DNA of 64,000 bases from Mediterraneibacter glycyrrhizinilyticus (GCF_015560805.1 NZ_JADMSO010000007.1:1-64000), one strand, 5' to 3'; counted from the stretch's first letter, positions 47,137 to 56,339 are shown. The notes: a model not told the origin generated them from the letters alone. Numbers and translations: made by a program.

Positions 47137-47929
47137 CGAAACAAAATTGACAAAAAAAGATATAAACAGCTTAAGCAGAAGATGGATCATGGGTTCCCAG
47201 ATGACCTGGAACTATGAGAAACAGATGGGTGTAGGATATTTGTGGGCAATGCTTCCGATCATCCGCAAATTATACAAAGACCCGGCGGATCAGAAAGAAA
47301 TGATGAAAACACATGTTCAGTTCTTTAACACGACGCCGCATATGGGCGGTTTCATTCTCGGTATCGACGCTGCGACAGAAGAGCATGAGGGAATGAAAGC
47401 GAAAGAAGCGGTCAAAGGTTTGAAGACAGGTCTTATGGGACCGTTTGCAGGTGTAGGCGATACACTGTTCGGCGTATTGTTCCCGACCATTTTCGGTTCG
47501 ATCGCTGCATATATGGGACAGGAGGGCAATATGATCGGGGCGCTGATCTGGCTGCTCGTAAATCTTGCGATCCTCACGTTCCGTACGTTTTCGGCAGGAA
47601 TCGGATACCGTGAGGGGGCGAAGATCATCACTTCCGCAAAAGACAAACTGGACGCTTTGACAGCCGCGGCAACGTTGCTTGGAATTACCGTAGTCGGCGC
47701 ATTGATCGCGACGGTAGTAAGAGCAAATGTAACGGCAACGTTTGTCAGCGGAGAGATTTCCGTAAATGGACAGGACATCTTAAACCAGATCATGCCGTGC
47801 CTTGTTCCGGCAGCGGTTGTCGGCGGTATTTACTGGCTGCTTGGAAGAAAGAAAATGACATCTACAAAAGCGATCATTATTGTAATGGTATTGTCTATCG
47901 CTTTGCATGCAATGGGAATCCTTGGCTGA
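47117..47929 (+). CDS. Mannose-family PTS EIID
   Basis: A 270-residue EIID subunit with the typical N-terminal SQMTWNYEKQMGVGYLWAMLP stretch (split here around SQMTWNYEKQMG), the conserved TTPHMGGFILGI, GLMGPFAGVGDTLF and C-terminal hydrophobic segments. It completes the mannose-class transporter, whose members often import hexoses, N-acetylhexosamines or disaccharides of these. CAGGAGGG precedes the start inside the EIIC gene. Confidence 0.94.
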   Translation: MENMKTNETKLTKKDINSLSRRWIMGSQMTWNYEKQMGVGYLWAMLPIIRKLYKDPADQKEMMKTHVQFFNTTPHMGGFILGIDAATEEHEGMKAKEAVKGLKTGLMGPFAGVGDTLFGVLFPTIFGSIAAYMGQEGNMIGALIWLLVNLAILTFRTFSAGIGYREGAKIITSAKDKLDALTAAATLLGITVVGALIATVVRANVTATFVSGEISVNGQDILNQIMPCLVPAAVVGGIYWLLGRKKMTSTKAIIIVMVLSIALHAMGILG

Positions 47930-47957
47930 TAGAACAAGAAAGAAGAGGAAATAGATT

Positions 47958-48662
47958 ATGGCATTTGAATTTTTCGATAAAGCAAAAGAGATCATGGGAA
48001 AACTGGAGAGTACTCAGGCTGAAAATATCCACAATGCAGCGCTGTTGATCTCCGAGTCGATCCGCAACGGGGGGATTCTCCAGGCATTCGGAAGCGGACA
48101 TTCTTATGCGGGGGCGATCGAAGTATGCGGACGTGCCGGTGGGCTGATTCCGTCGAAAGTCGTAAGAGATTATTCCGAGGGGATTTTTGAGAGTGTAGAG
48201 GGAAATGCGTATTTTCTGATGCGTCAGGTAGACGTACAGCCGGAAGACGTATTTATCATCATTTCAAACTCGGGAAGAAATCCGTTGAGCATTGAGATGG
48301 CTGAGTATGTGAAGAAAAAAGGCTGCAAGGTCATCGTAGTGACAGCACTGGAAGTATCAAAATCTTCTACGTCCCGTCATTCTTCCGGAAAACTTTTATA
48401 TGAGTTTGCGGACGTAGTGCTGGATAACCAGTCCGAGTTTGGTGATGCAGCTCTTGAGATCGACGGATTTGACAGTAAAGTATGCGGTACTTCTTCATTC
48501 AGCACATGTCTTCTGCTTCAGCAGACGATTTATGAAGCTGTAAAAGATATGGTGGAAAAGGGGTACGAACCTCCGGTATTTAAGAGCGCCAATATCGACG
48601 GCGGAAGAGAGTATAATCAGACATTAGAAGAAAAATACGGAAATCGTATCTGGCATAAATAA
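47958..48662 (+). CDS. SIS-domain sugar-phosphate protein (UPF0309-like)
   Basis: A 234-residue sugar isomerase (SIS) domain protein: [18 protein letters not shown] near residue 40 and [17 protein letters not shown] near residue 100 form the phosphosugar site. It resembles the UPF0309 family, whose members are proposed to isomerise or deaminate amino-sugar phosphates, or to act on N-acetylglucosamine or muramic acid derivatives. Between PTS and nagA genes, a role in amino-sugar phosphate handling is likely but the exact reaction is unknown. Confidence 0.82.
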   Translation: MAFEFFDKAKEIMGKLESTQAENIHNAALLISESIRNGGILQAFGSGHSYAGAIEVCGRAGGLIPSKVVRDYSEGIFESVEGNAYFLMRQVDVQPEDVFIIISNSGRNPLSIEMAEYVKKKGCKVIVVTALEVSKSSTSRHSSGKLLYEFADVVLDNQSEFGDAALEIDGFDSKVCGTSSFSTCLLLQQTIYEAVKDMVEKGYEPPVFKSANIDGGREYNQTLEEKYGNRIWHK

Positions 48663-48678
48663 AAAGTATGAATCGGAA

Positions 48679-48735
48679 ACCTCCTATGTTATAATGAGAG
48701 TGGATTTAAAAATCGACCTCATGCATAGGAGGTTG
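48679..48735 (+). promoter_or_regulatory. Extended -10 promoter inside a stem-loop before nagA
   Basis: AACCTCCTATG (48679-48689) pairs perfectly with CATAGGAGGTT (48724-48734). A TGTTATAAT (extended -10; TATAAT at 48690-48695) lies in the left part, so an internal promoter for nagA may start about 48702. The right arm contains AGGAGG, which full-length transcripts would hide in the stem but transcripts from this promoter would expose. Confidence 0.4.
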
Positions 48736-48798
48736 ATTTCGTGTGAAAAGCAGATCGGCAGCGTCTATGTATATAGATGCTGAGATTCTATCCCAAAT

Positions 48799-49989
48799 AT
48801 GCAGCAGAAAGGAGATACATTCAGAGAAGATCTGCCGCTGAATGTGAAAAATGGAATGAAAGTATTAAAGAATAAGACAATCTACACCGGAACCGGAAAA
48901 ATTGAGAACGGATATATCCGATATAGCGAAAGAATATCAGAAGTGGATGATATGCGGAACTTTATCCCAAAAGACGAGGATGAAATCGTGGAAGTGGATG
49001 GCGCATATGTGATCCCGGGATTTATCGATGTACACAGTCACGGAGGGTACAGCTTTGACGCGATGGATGCTTCCCCGGAAGAGATCGACCAGATGGTACG
49101 TCAGATGACGGCAAAAGAGGGGATCACTTCGTATTTCTGTACGACGATGACACAGACATATGAAAATATCGAAAAAGCGATGGTAAATATCAAAGAAGCT
49201 GCCGAGAAGAACCCGGTGATCCAGGGAATCCATCTGGAGGGCCCGTTTATCTCTGTAAACTATAAGGGAGCGCAGGATGCTTCCTATATTAAGAAACCGG
49301 ATGAGAACGTACTGGCAAAATGGAATGCATTGAGCGGCAGCAGGATCCGTGTTGTCACATATGCTCCGGAAGAAGCTGATGAGGCTTTTGAGAACTGGTG
49401 TCTTTCCAATCGGATCGTGTTGAGTGTCGGACATTCGGACGCTACATTCGAGCAGCTGTGTGCGAGCAGAGCCGGACATGTGACACATTTATACAATGCA
49501 CAGAGAGGTCTAAAGCACAGAGAGCCGGGGGTAACCGGGTATGGTATGCTGACAGACGGCGTGAATACGGAGATCATCTGCGACGGTATCCATATCAACC
49601 CGAAGATGGTTTACATGGCATATAAAGTAAAGGGAAGCGACGAGATCGTGCTGGTTACGGATTCCATGCGGGCGAAAGGGATGCCGGAGGGAAAAAGCGA
49701 GCTCGGAGGACAGGTTGTGTATGTGAAAGACGGAACCGCAAGACTGGAGGACGGGACCATTGCGGGAAGCGTACTGACTTATATTCAGGCGTTTAGAAAT
49801 ATCATGAAGTTTACAGGCGCAAGTCTTGAGGAAGCGGTGAAGATGAGTTCGGTGAATCAGGCGAGAGAATTCGCTCTGACACAGAAAGGTGCGATCAAGA
49901 CCGGAAAAGATGCGGATTTTGTTGTGCTTGATCAGGAGTATGAACTGAAAGGTACGATCAGCATGGGAACGCTTGTTGAGGAAGCATAG
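48799..49989 (+). CDS. nagA: N-acetylglucosamine-6-phosphate deacetylase
   Basis: A deacetylase of up to 396 residues, converting GlcNAc-6-P to GlcN-6-P and acetate. Metal and active-site motifs are DVHSHGGYSFDAMD, IHLEGPFIS, VGHSDATFEQ, HLYNAQRG, CDGIHINP and VTDSMRAKG (catalytic Asp). The start is uncertain: the ATG at 48799 has no ribosome site, the ATG at 48856-48858 (MKVLKNKTIY) matches homologues but has only a weak GGA, and AAAGGAG at 48808-48814 has no start codon at proper spacing. Last sugar gene of the cluster. No nagB is in the window. Confidence 0.92.
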   Translation: MQQKGDTFREDLPLNVKNGMKVLKNKTIYTGTGKIENGYIRYSERISEVDDMRNFIPKDEDEIVEVDGAYVIPGFIDVHSHGGYSFDAMDASPEEIDQMVRQMTAKEGITSYFCTTMTQTYENIEKAMVNIKEAAEKNPVIQGIHLEGPFISVNYKGAQDASYIKKPDENVLAKWNALSGSRIRVVTYAPEEADEAFENWCLSNRIVLSVGHSDATFEQLCASRAGHVTHLYNAQRGLKHREPGVTGYGMLTDGVNTEIICDGIHINPKMVYMAYKVKGSDEIVLVTDSMRAKGMPEGKSELGGQVVYVKDGTARLEDGTIAGSVLTYIQAFRNIMKFTGASLEEAVKMSSVNQAREFALTQKGAIKTGKDADFVVLDQEYELKGTISMGTLVEEA

Positions 49990-49992
49990 AAG

Positions 49993-51351
49993 ATGAAAAC
50001 GATGCAGAAAGATATGACAGCGGGAAATCCGACAAAGATCATATTGGATTTCACGTTCCCTATTTTTATAGGAAATGTATTTCAGCAGTTTTATAATATG
50101 GCGGACACGGTGATCGTAGGGAAGTTTGTCGGGACGAAAGCATTGGCGGCGGTGGGAAGCACCGGAACGATCATGTTTCTGATCCTTGGGTTCGTACTCG
50201 GGATGACTGCCGGATTTACCGTGCTGACCGCGCAGAAATTCGGCGCGGGAGATATGAAAGCGATGCGGCAGACGGTCGGCGGAGCGGCAGTATTGAGTAT
50301 CCTCGTGACGATTGTGCTGACGGCAGGAAGCATGCTGTTCATGAAGCCGCTTTTGCGGTTTATGCATACCCCATCGGATATTTTTGACGATGCCTATTCT
50401 TATATCATGATCATTTGTGCGGGGATCGCGGCGCAGATGCTTTATAATCTGCTGGCAAGTGTGCTGCGTGCGCTTGGAAACAGTAAAGTGCCGCTTTATT
50501 TCCTGATCTTATCGGCATTGCTGAATATCGTGCTGGATCTTGTGCTGATCATCGTGTTTCATCTCGGCGCTCCGGGAGCGGCATATGCGACGGTCATTTC
50601 ACAGGGAGTATCCGGTGTGCTTTGTCTTGTTTACATTGTGAAAAAGATTCCTGTCCTGCATTTAGAACGGGACGATTGGAAACCAAAAGCACATCTTTTG
50701 AAGATCCAGCTGGGGATCGGAATTCCGATGGCGCTTCAATATTCGATCACAGCGATCGGAACGATGATGGTACAGACTTCTCTGAATCTGCTGGGCTCCG
50801 GACTGGTCGCTGCGTTTACGGCGGCAAGCAAAATCGAACAGGTTGTGACCCAGGCGTATGTGGCGCTTGGCACGACGATGGCAACGTATTGTGCACAGAA
50901 TATCGGCGCGGGAAAGGTACAGCGGATCCGAAGCGGATTTCGTTCCGCAACGATCATGTCGTTTGTCTATGCGGTGATCTCCGCTATTTTGATCATGACC
51001 GTCGGAAAATATATGACGTATCTGTTTGTATCGGGAGATGTGGCAGAGATCATGGCTTCGGTCGATATCTATTTGAAATGTGTCGGGATCTTCTTTATTC
51101 CGTTGGCGGTGGTCAACCTGTATCGAAACGGGATCCAGGGGATGGGATACGGCATCCTGCCGATGATGGCCGGTGTGGCGGAACTTGTCGGAAGAGGAAT
51201 TGTCGCGGTGATCGCGGCGGGAAAGAGAAGTTATGTGGGCGTATGTCTGGCAAGTCCGATTGCCTGGATCTTTGCGGCGGCGCTTCTGATCGTGATGTAC
51301 TTTTATATTATGAAGCATGATATGGAGAAGTTTGAGGGATATGAAGAATAA
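49993..51351 (+). CDS. MATE-family efflux transporter
   Basis: A 452-residue membrane protein with about 12 segments in two homologous halves, typical of MATE exporters. It begins with the family start DMTAGNPTKIILDFTFPIFIGNVFQQFYNMAD (of which GNPTKIILDF and NVFQQFYNMAD are typical) and has AAFTAASKIEQV in the middle. Such proteins export cationic drugs or metabolites with Na+ or H+. It starts 3 bases after nagA and is therefore probably co-transcribed. Whether its substrate relates to the sugar pathway is unknown. Confidence 0.9.
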   Translation: MKTMQKDMTAGNPTKIILDFTFPIFIGNVFQQFYNMADTVIVGKFVGTKALAAVGSTGTIMFLILGFVLGMTAGFTVLTAQKFGAGDMKAMRQTVGGAAVLSILVTIVLTAGSMLFMKPLLRFMHTPSDIFDDAYSYIMIICAGIAAQMLYNLLASVLRALGNSKVPLYFLILSALLNIVLDLVLIIVFHLGAPGAAYATVISQGVSGVLCLVYIVKKIPVLHLERDDWKPKAHLLKIQLGIGIPMALQYSITAIGTMMVQTSLNLLGSGLVAAFTAASKIEQVVTQAYVALGTTMATYCAQNIGAGKVQRIRSGFRSATIMSFVYAVISAILIMTVGKYMTYLFVSGDVAEIMASVDIYLKCVGIFFIPLAVVNLYRNGIQGMGYGILPMMAGVAELVGRGIVAVIAAGKRSYVGVCLASPIAWIFAAALLIVMYFYIMKHDMEKFEGYEE

Positions 51352-51403
51352 AACAGGATGCGGAACCATGCTCTTGGAATAGAGACGGCGCATCCAACAA
51401 AAA

Positions 51404-51465
51404 AGAGAGCTTTTTGTCAGCGCATCGGGCGGCAGGCAAAAAGCTCTCTGCTCATTTTTATTTTT
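51404..51465. terminator. Bidirectional terminator between MATE and deacetylase genes
   Basis: AGAGAGCTTTTTG (51404-51416) pairs perfectly with CAAAAAGCTCTCT (51437-51449), followed by CTCATTTTTATTTTT. It separates two convergent genes. Confidence 0.82.
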
Positions 51466-51472
51466 CGTTTTT

Positions 51473-52267
51473 TCAGGATATCAGTTGTTTAAGACTTCCG
51501 AATGTGTACCCCATCTCTTCCCATTTTGTCAGCAGTTCATCCAGTATTTCCGCATTGGTTTTTGATGTACTGTGGAGCAGGACGATCGCGCCGGGGTGGA
51601 TGCGGCGAAGCAGTTTGTCGAAAGCTTCTTCTTTGGTTGGCTGATCGTCTTCGTACCAGTCCACATAGGCAAGGCTCCAGAAAAATGTGTGATATCCAAG
51701 CTCTTTTGCCATCCGGAGATTGTCTTCATTATATTTTCCCTGCGGCGGACGGTAGAACTTTGTCATTTCCTCGCCGGTTATTTTTTGATATTCGGCTTCC
51801 ACATCCTGTAATTCTTTTTCAAAAGATTCTTTCGTGGAGATCTGCGACATATCCGGATGATGATAAGTGTGATTGCCGACGGTGTGACCCTCTTCTTTCA
51901 TCCGACGGATCAGTTCCGGATTGTTTTTGATATAGGTTCCGACGACGAAAAAAGTGGCGGGAACGTGATGTTTTTTCAAGGCATCCAGGATCGCTTCGGT
52001 ATTTCCGTTTTCAAATCCGGCGTCAAAGGTCAGATAGATCCGTTTTTCTTTTGTGTCTTCTGCATAGTATGCGTTATATTTTGCAAGTATTTCGTAAGTG
52101 GCGTTGGCGGCAGGTGGTTCGCCGTCCTGACCGAAGCTCAATCCCCAGTTGCCGTCAGCGGACGTCTCGACAGCTTCCGGGAAAAAATGTTCTTTTGTGC
52201 GGGCAGCCAGACCGCCCAGAAAAAAGGCGGCTGTAAAACAAAGAAATGTACAAACGATTTTTTTCAT
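51473..52267 (-). CDS. Polysaccharide deacetylase (NodB/PdaA-like), exported
   Basis: A 264-residue protein with an N-terminal membrane or signal segment (residues 3-22) and a NodB deacetylase domain (about 75-260): YLTFDAGFENGNT, HTYHHPDMSQ (zinc histidines), FYRPPQGKYNE, and LLHSTSKTNAEIL. The TFDA form in place of TFDD is typical of PdaA-type peptidoglycan N-acetylmuramate deacetylases involved in spore cortex, so this is a likely sporulation-type enzyme acting outside the membrane. No adjacent spore gene supports it directly. Confidence 0.85.
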   Translation of the reverse strand: MKKIVCTFLCFTAAFFLGGLAARTKEHFFPEAVETSADGNWGLSFGQDGEPPAANATYEILAKYNAYYAEDTKEKRIYLTFDAGFENGNTEAILDALKKHHVPATFFVVGTYIKNNPELIRRMKEEGHTVGNHTYHHPDMSQISTKESFEKELQDVEAEYQKITGEEMTKFYRPPQGKYNEDNLRMAKELGYHTFFWSLAYVDWYEDDQPTKEEAFDKLLRRIHPGAIVLLHSTSKTNAEILDELLTKWEEMGYTFGSLKQLIS

Positions 52268-52379
52268 AGTGGATTCACCGATTCTGGTACCTTTTAGATA
52301 ATAACTATGTGGAAGCGGGGGAAACTATGTGGAAAACAGACAGGAAACGTAGAGACGGGAAACGTATGCTGCTCCGGGG

Positions 52380-52407
52380 TTGACAAATACAGAATCTCCG
52401 CTATGAT
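52380..52407 (+). promoter_or_regulatory. Promoter of the Cof-type phosphatase gene
   Basis: TTGACA at 52380-52385, 16-bp spacer, TATGAT at 52402-52407. It gives a leader of about 30 bases before the AGAGGAG site of the gene at 52445. Confidence 0.6.
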
Positions 52408-52444
52408 AAATGAGGATAAAGAATGAGTAAGAGGAGATAGAGAA

Positions 52445-53236
52445 ATGAAACGAGCGATCCTGTTTTTTGATATTGACGGCACACTTTTGAGCGATGAGAC
52501 GGGGAAAATCCCGGACAGCACGCTTCAGGCTCTTACAGAAGCAAAGAAGAACGGACATCTTCTGTTTATCAATACGGGAAGAACGATCTGCGCGCTCCCG
52601 AAAGAACTTTACCGGTTTGATTTTGACGGATATTTGTGCGGCTGCGGAAGCTATCTGCTATTCCATGACGAGGTATTGCTGGAGCGGCATATCGAGGAAT
52701 CTCTCGGTCGTAAATATATTGAACAAATGTGGGAATGTAATCTGGACGGTGTGCTGGAGGGAACCGAGGATCTTTATTTTCCGCAAGCAGTTTCTCGGTT
52801 TGAACAATTGGAACAGGGGCGGATCTATTTTGGAGAATTGGGGCTCGGGAAGAAAAAATATATCGAAGAGGGCGGATTTATCTATGACAAGATTTTTGTG
52901 TACGCCGATGAACAGAGTGACAAAGAACGTTTTTTTGAGCTGATGGAAGACCACTTCGCAGTGATCGACCGCGGCGGGAATACCTATGAATTGGCGCAGA
53001 AATCTTTTTCCAAGGCGACAGCCTGCGAGTATATGGTACAGAAATTCGGGGCAGACAAGGAGGATGTCTACGTTTTCGGCGACAGTATGAATGACCTGTC
53101 TATGTTTGAATATGCGGTACATACGGTCGCCATGGGAAAACATGCGCCGGGGCTTGCCCCCTACACGGAATTTGTGACAAAGACCGTGGAAGAGGGCGGG
53201 ATCGCATGGGCGATGAAGCATTATGGGCTGATTTGA
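52445..53236 (+). CDS. Cof-type HAD-superfamily phosphatase
   Basis: A 263-residue HAD-IIB phosphatase. Motif I is FFDIDGTLLSDE, motif II is INTGR, the motif III lysine is KATACEYM-associated, and motif IV is VFGDSMNDLSMFEYA. The cap domain (about 85-185) sets substrate choice. Related enzymes dephosphorylate sugar phosphates, pyridoxal phosphate or flavin precursors. The gene has its own consensus promoter. Its stop lies one base from the truncated dehydrogenase remnant, suggesting that a deletion joined them. Confidence 0.9.
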   Translation: MKRAILFFDIDGTLLSDETGKIPDSTLQALTEAKKNGHLLFINTGRTICALPKELYRFDFDGYLCGCGSYLLFHDEVLLERHIEESLGRKYIEQMWECNLDGVLEGTEDLYFPQAVSRFEQLEQGRIYFGELGLGKKKYIEEGGFIYDKIFVYADEQSDKERFFELMEDHFAVIDRGGNTYELAQKSFSKATACEYMVQKFGADKEDVYVFGDSMNDLSMFEYAVHTVAMGKHAPGLAPYTEFVTKTVEEGGIAWAMKHYGLI

Positions 53237-53952
53237 GAATGCGGATTTTGCGGAAGGGTACCCTTATGTCAGCATTATTACGACAAAGATCGATGAGGAA
53301 TTGTTAAAGAAATTCTGGAATCTTGGGGTACGGATGATCTCGACGCGGACGATTGGTTACGACCATATCGATGTGGAAGTGGCAAAACGGATTGGATTTC
53401 ACATCAGTCATGTAACGTATTCTCCGGAATGCGTGGCAGATTATACGTTGATGCTGATGTTAATGTGTATCCGCAAAATGAAACGGATCATGCAGCGTGA
53501 GGAACTCAATGATTTTTCGCTGCCGGGAATCCGTGGAAGAGAACTGCACGGCTTTACGGTCGGCGTGATCGGAACCGGAAGGATCGGGCAGGCAGTCATT
53601 CGTGATCTGAGCGGATTTGGATGCAGGATATACGCATATGATTTATACCGAAATGCGGAAGTGGAACGGTATGCCGAGTATGTGGAGCTGAAAGAGATTT
53701 ATGAAACCTGTGATATGATCACACTTCATATGCCGTTAAATGACGCGAATTATCATATGATCGATCATGACGCGATCGGTAAAATGAGAAAAGGTACGGT
53801 GTTGATCAATACTGCGCGGGTTTCCCAATGTGATCGTGACGCCGCACATAGCGTTCTACACCGAAGAAGCGGTTGGGGATATGGTACGTCATTCCGTAAA
53901 AAGCTGTGTGCTGCATGAAGCGGGAAAAGAAGATCCGTGGGAAGTTGTGTAA
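53235..53952 (+). pseudogene. D-lactate dehydrogenase (VanH/LdhA-like) pseudogene
   Basis: The D-isomer 2-hydroxyacid dehydrogenase frame begins in mid-gene directly after the preceding stop (ENADFAEGYPYVSIITTKID), so about 40-60 N-terminal residues and any start signals are gone; the first possible start is a TTG at 53301. The NAD motif VIGTGRIGQAVIRD and STRTIGYDHID are intact. After INTAR (about 53818) roughly 60 residues, including the catalytic Arg/Glu segment, are missing. The remaining C-terminus (FPNVIVTPHIAFYTEEAVGD, ending EDPWEVV at TAA 53950) is in a different frame. Two deletions make it non-functional. Confidence 0.85.
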
Positions 53953-53956
53953 AAAT

Positions 53957-54019
53957 AAAAAGGACATCGCCTTGTCCGTTTGTCAGAGATTTATCTGATA
54001 GACAAGGCGATGTCTTTTT
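53957..54019. terminator. Bidirectional terminator between dehydrogenase remnant and aroB
   Basis: AAAAAGGACATCGCCTTGTC (53957-53976) pairs with GACAAGGCGATGTCTTTTT (54001-54019). The stem is about 19 bp with matching A- and T-runs, and a small TCAGA/TCTGA stem lies in the loop. Confidence 0.88.
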
Positions 54020-54050
54020 GGAATAGGAATCTGCCGGGCGCGCAGTTTGT

Positions 54051-55106
54051 TCAGACAGTTCCGGCATTTTGGAAAAATCCAACGTCGGAGGGATGGATAT
54101 AGCTGTCTCCGATCGTGTGAAGCAGAATGAGATTCAGACTGCTGTTTAAATTCTTTTTGTCCAGTTTGATGGCAGCAGTCAGATCTTCGATCGGAAGACC
54201 GGAAGCGTGGGGAAGATCGTATGCGGTGAGCACCGACTTGATCTCATCTGCACAGCCCGGGGCTGTCAGACCGCACGTTTCCGCAATGCGGGTGATCTGA
54301 TACATGCCGATCGCAACGGCTTCCCCGTGGCTTTCTCTTTCGTAGTGATAATACTGTTCGATCGTGTGGGCCAGTGTGTGACCGAAATTTAAGAGCATTC
54401 GCTCGCCGGTGTCGAACTGATCCTGCTCCACTACGAGCCGCTTGATGTCGACACAACGGGCGATGACCGAGGCGAGCTCCGGCTTCAATGCTTCAAAGGA
54501 ACCGCAGGTTTTCAGCGTGTAAAAAAGCGCGGCGTCTTTGATGCAGCCGTATTTGATCACTTCGCCCATTCCGTCGTTGATATAACGTTTCGGAAGCGTA
54601 TTTAATACTTCAGGATCGATCAGGACAAGGCGCGGATGATAAAATGCGCCGACCAGATTTTTGCCCTGGGGAAGATCCACCGCAACTTTTCCGCCGACCG
54701 AGGAATCGACCTGGGCGAGAAGCGAGGTTGGGATCTGTACGAGTTTGATCCCGCGCAGGAAACTGGACGCGGCAAATCCGGCAAGATCGCCGATCACGCC
54801 GCCGCCCAGTGCGATGACGAGATCGCTGCGGGAAATTTTTGCCTGAAGCATCGCTTCGTATATTTTCGGAAGCGACTCAAAACTTTTGGTCGGTTCGCCG
54901 TGCGGCAGGACAAGGGAATGACATTCGTATCCGGAAAGTGTCTGAATGAGTGCTTCTCCATACAGCGGAAATACGTTGTCATCGGAGATGATAAAAATCT
55001 TTTTTCCGGAAAATACTTCCGAAACATAGTGGTCTGCCTGGCTTAAAATATTGGATCCGATGTAAATCGGATAGCTGTTTTTATCTAAATGAACGGTTAA
55101 TTTCAT
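54051..55106 (-). CDS. aroB: 3-dehydroquinate synthase
   Basis: A 351-residue NAD- and metal-dependent enzyme for the second shikimate step (DAHP to 3-dehydroquinate). Motifs: LVLPHGEPTKSFE, ALGGGVIGDLAGFAASSFLRG (nucleotide-binding), PTSLLAQVDSSVGGKVAVD, and GHTLAHTIEQYYHYERESHGEAVAIGM with metal-binding histidines. Start at 55106 (MKLTVHLDKN) by GGAG spacing; the longer frame to 55130 is unlikely. It follows aroF by 70 bases in one operon. Confidence 0.95.
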   Translation of the reverse strand: MKLTVHLDKNSYPIYIGSNILSQADHYVSEVFSGKKIFIISDDNVFPLYGEALIQTLSGYECHSLVLPHGEPTKSFESLPKIYEAMLQAKISRSDLVIALGGGVIGDLAGFAASSFLRGIKLVQIPTSLLAQVDSSVGGKVAVDLPQGKNLVGAFYHPRLVLIDPEVLNTLPKRYINDGMGEVIKYGCIKDAALFYTLKTCGSFEALKPELASVIARCVDIKRLVVEQDQFDTGERMLLNFGHTLAHTIEQYYHYERESHGEAVAIGMYQITRIAETCGLTAPGCADEIKSVLTAYDLPHASGLPIEDLTAAIKLDKKNLNSSLNLILLHTIGDSYIHPSDVGFFQNAGTV

Positions 55107-55176
55107 AGGGCGTTCTCCTTTTTTGTTCACGTTTCCTTAAAAATTACATTTGCGGATCGGGAACGGTATTCCGGGA

Positions 55177-56190
55177 TCAGATCTGTTTGCCGACGACTTC
55201 CGCGATCTGGCGGATCTGTTTTAACAGTGCGTCGAATTTCTCCGGTTTCAGAGACTGTGCTCCGTCACAGAGCGCGCATTCCGGATTGTTGTGGACTTCG
55301 ATCATCAGACCGTCTGCTCCGGCTGCGACTGCGGCTTTTGCCATCGGTTCTACGAGCCACCATTTTCCGCCGGCGTGGCTTGGATCGATGACTACCGGAA
55401 GATGCGTCTTATTGTTCAGCACCGGAATGCTCTGGAGATCCAGGGTGTTCCGTGTAAATGTTTCAAAAGTACGGATCCCGCGTTCGCAGAGAATGACGTT
55501 CTCATTGCCGGAAGCCATGATATACTCGGCGGACATGATCCATTCTTCGTAGGTGGCGTTGAGACCCCGTTTTAAAAGGATCGGGCGCTTTACCTTTCCG
55601 AGTTGTTTTAACAGATCGAAGTTCTGCATGTTGCGCGCGCCGATCTGGATCAGATCGACTTTTTCTTCAAATACATCCAGATAATCCGGGGACATCAGTT
55701 CCGTTACGATCGGAAGTCCGACTTCTTCCCTGACTTTGCAGAGAATATCCAGTCCCTCCAGACCGAGCCCCTGAAAAGAGTACGGGCTTGTACGCGGCTT
55801 GAACGCACCGCCGCGCAGCAGGTTTGCGCCGGAGGCTTTTGCGGCTTTGGCGATCTCAAGAACCTGATCAAAAGACTCAACGGAGCAGGGACCGGCGATC
55901 ACACCCATGTGTCCGCCGCCGATCTTGACGCCGGAGACGTCGATTACGGAATCTTCCGGATGAAATGCGCGGTTTGCAAGCTTGTATGGTTCCTGTACAT
56001 GCATGACCTTGTCGACGCATGTATCGACTTCAAATAGTTTGGAATCAACGGATGTGGTATCGCCGATACATCCGATGATCGTCATCTCGGCTCCGCGCAC
56101 GGTATGGGTGTCCAATCCGTGACGTTTGATCATATTTTCTACACGGATAATGTTTTCTTCCGTGGTGCGAGGTTTTAATACGATAATCAT
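55177..56190 (-). CDS. aroF: 3-deoxy-7-phosphoheptulonate synthase (DAHP synthase, AroA/Q-type)
   Basis: A 337-residue DAHP synthase with an N-terminal ferredoxin-like regulatory domain (1-75; IIVLKPRTTEENIIRVENMI) and the catalytic barrel: IAGPCSVES, LLRGGAFKPRTSPYSFQGLG, ILLKRGLNATYEEWIMSAEY and VVIDPSHAGGK. This is the Bacillus/Thermotoga type, not the E. coli type, and the N-terminal domain is the usual site of feedback control by aromatic amino acids. It opens the shikimate pathway and is transcribed first in the aroF-aroB operon. Confidence 0.95.
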   Translation of the reverse strand: MIIVLKPRTTEENIIRVENMIKRHGLDTHTVRGAEMTIIGCIGDTTSVDSKLFEVDTCVDKVMHVQEPYKLANRAFHPEDSVIDVSGVKIGGGHMGVIAGPCSVESFDQVLEIAKAAKASGANLLRGGAFKPRTSPYSFQGLGLEGLDILCKVREEVGLPIVTELMSPDYLDVFEEKVDLIQIGARNMQNFDLLKQLGKVKRPILLKRGLNATYEEWIMSAEYIMASGNENVILCERGIRTFETFTRNTLDLQSIPVLNNKTHLPVVIDPSHAGGKWWLVEPMAKAAVAAGADGLMIEVHNNPECALCDGAQSLKPEKFDALLKQIRQIAEVVGKQI

Positions 56191-56256
56191 AATAGGATCC
56201 TCCTCATAAACTTCATACTGTAAAATTTTAGCTGTTTAAAGTGCGAAAACATTATT

Positions 56257-56285
56257 ATCATAAAACAGGAATGCGGGATTGTCAA
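56257..56285 (-). promoter_or_regulatory. Promoter of the aroF-aroB operon
   Basis: Minus strand TTGACA (56285-56280), 17-bp spacer, TATGAT (56262-56257). Predicted start near 56250 with a leader of about 60 bases. No T-box or terminator is seen in the leader. Confidence 0.7.
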
Positions 56286-56339
56286 TGAAAATACGAAAGA
56301 AAATACAATTCATGGACCATTCATTAAAAGGGCGGCGCA

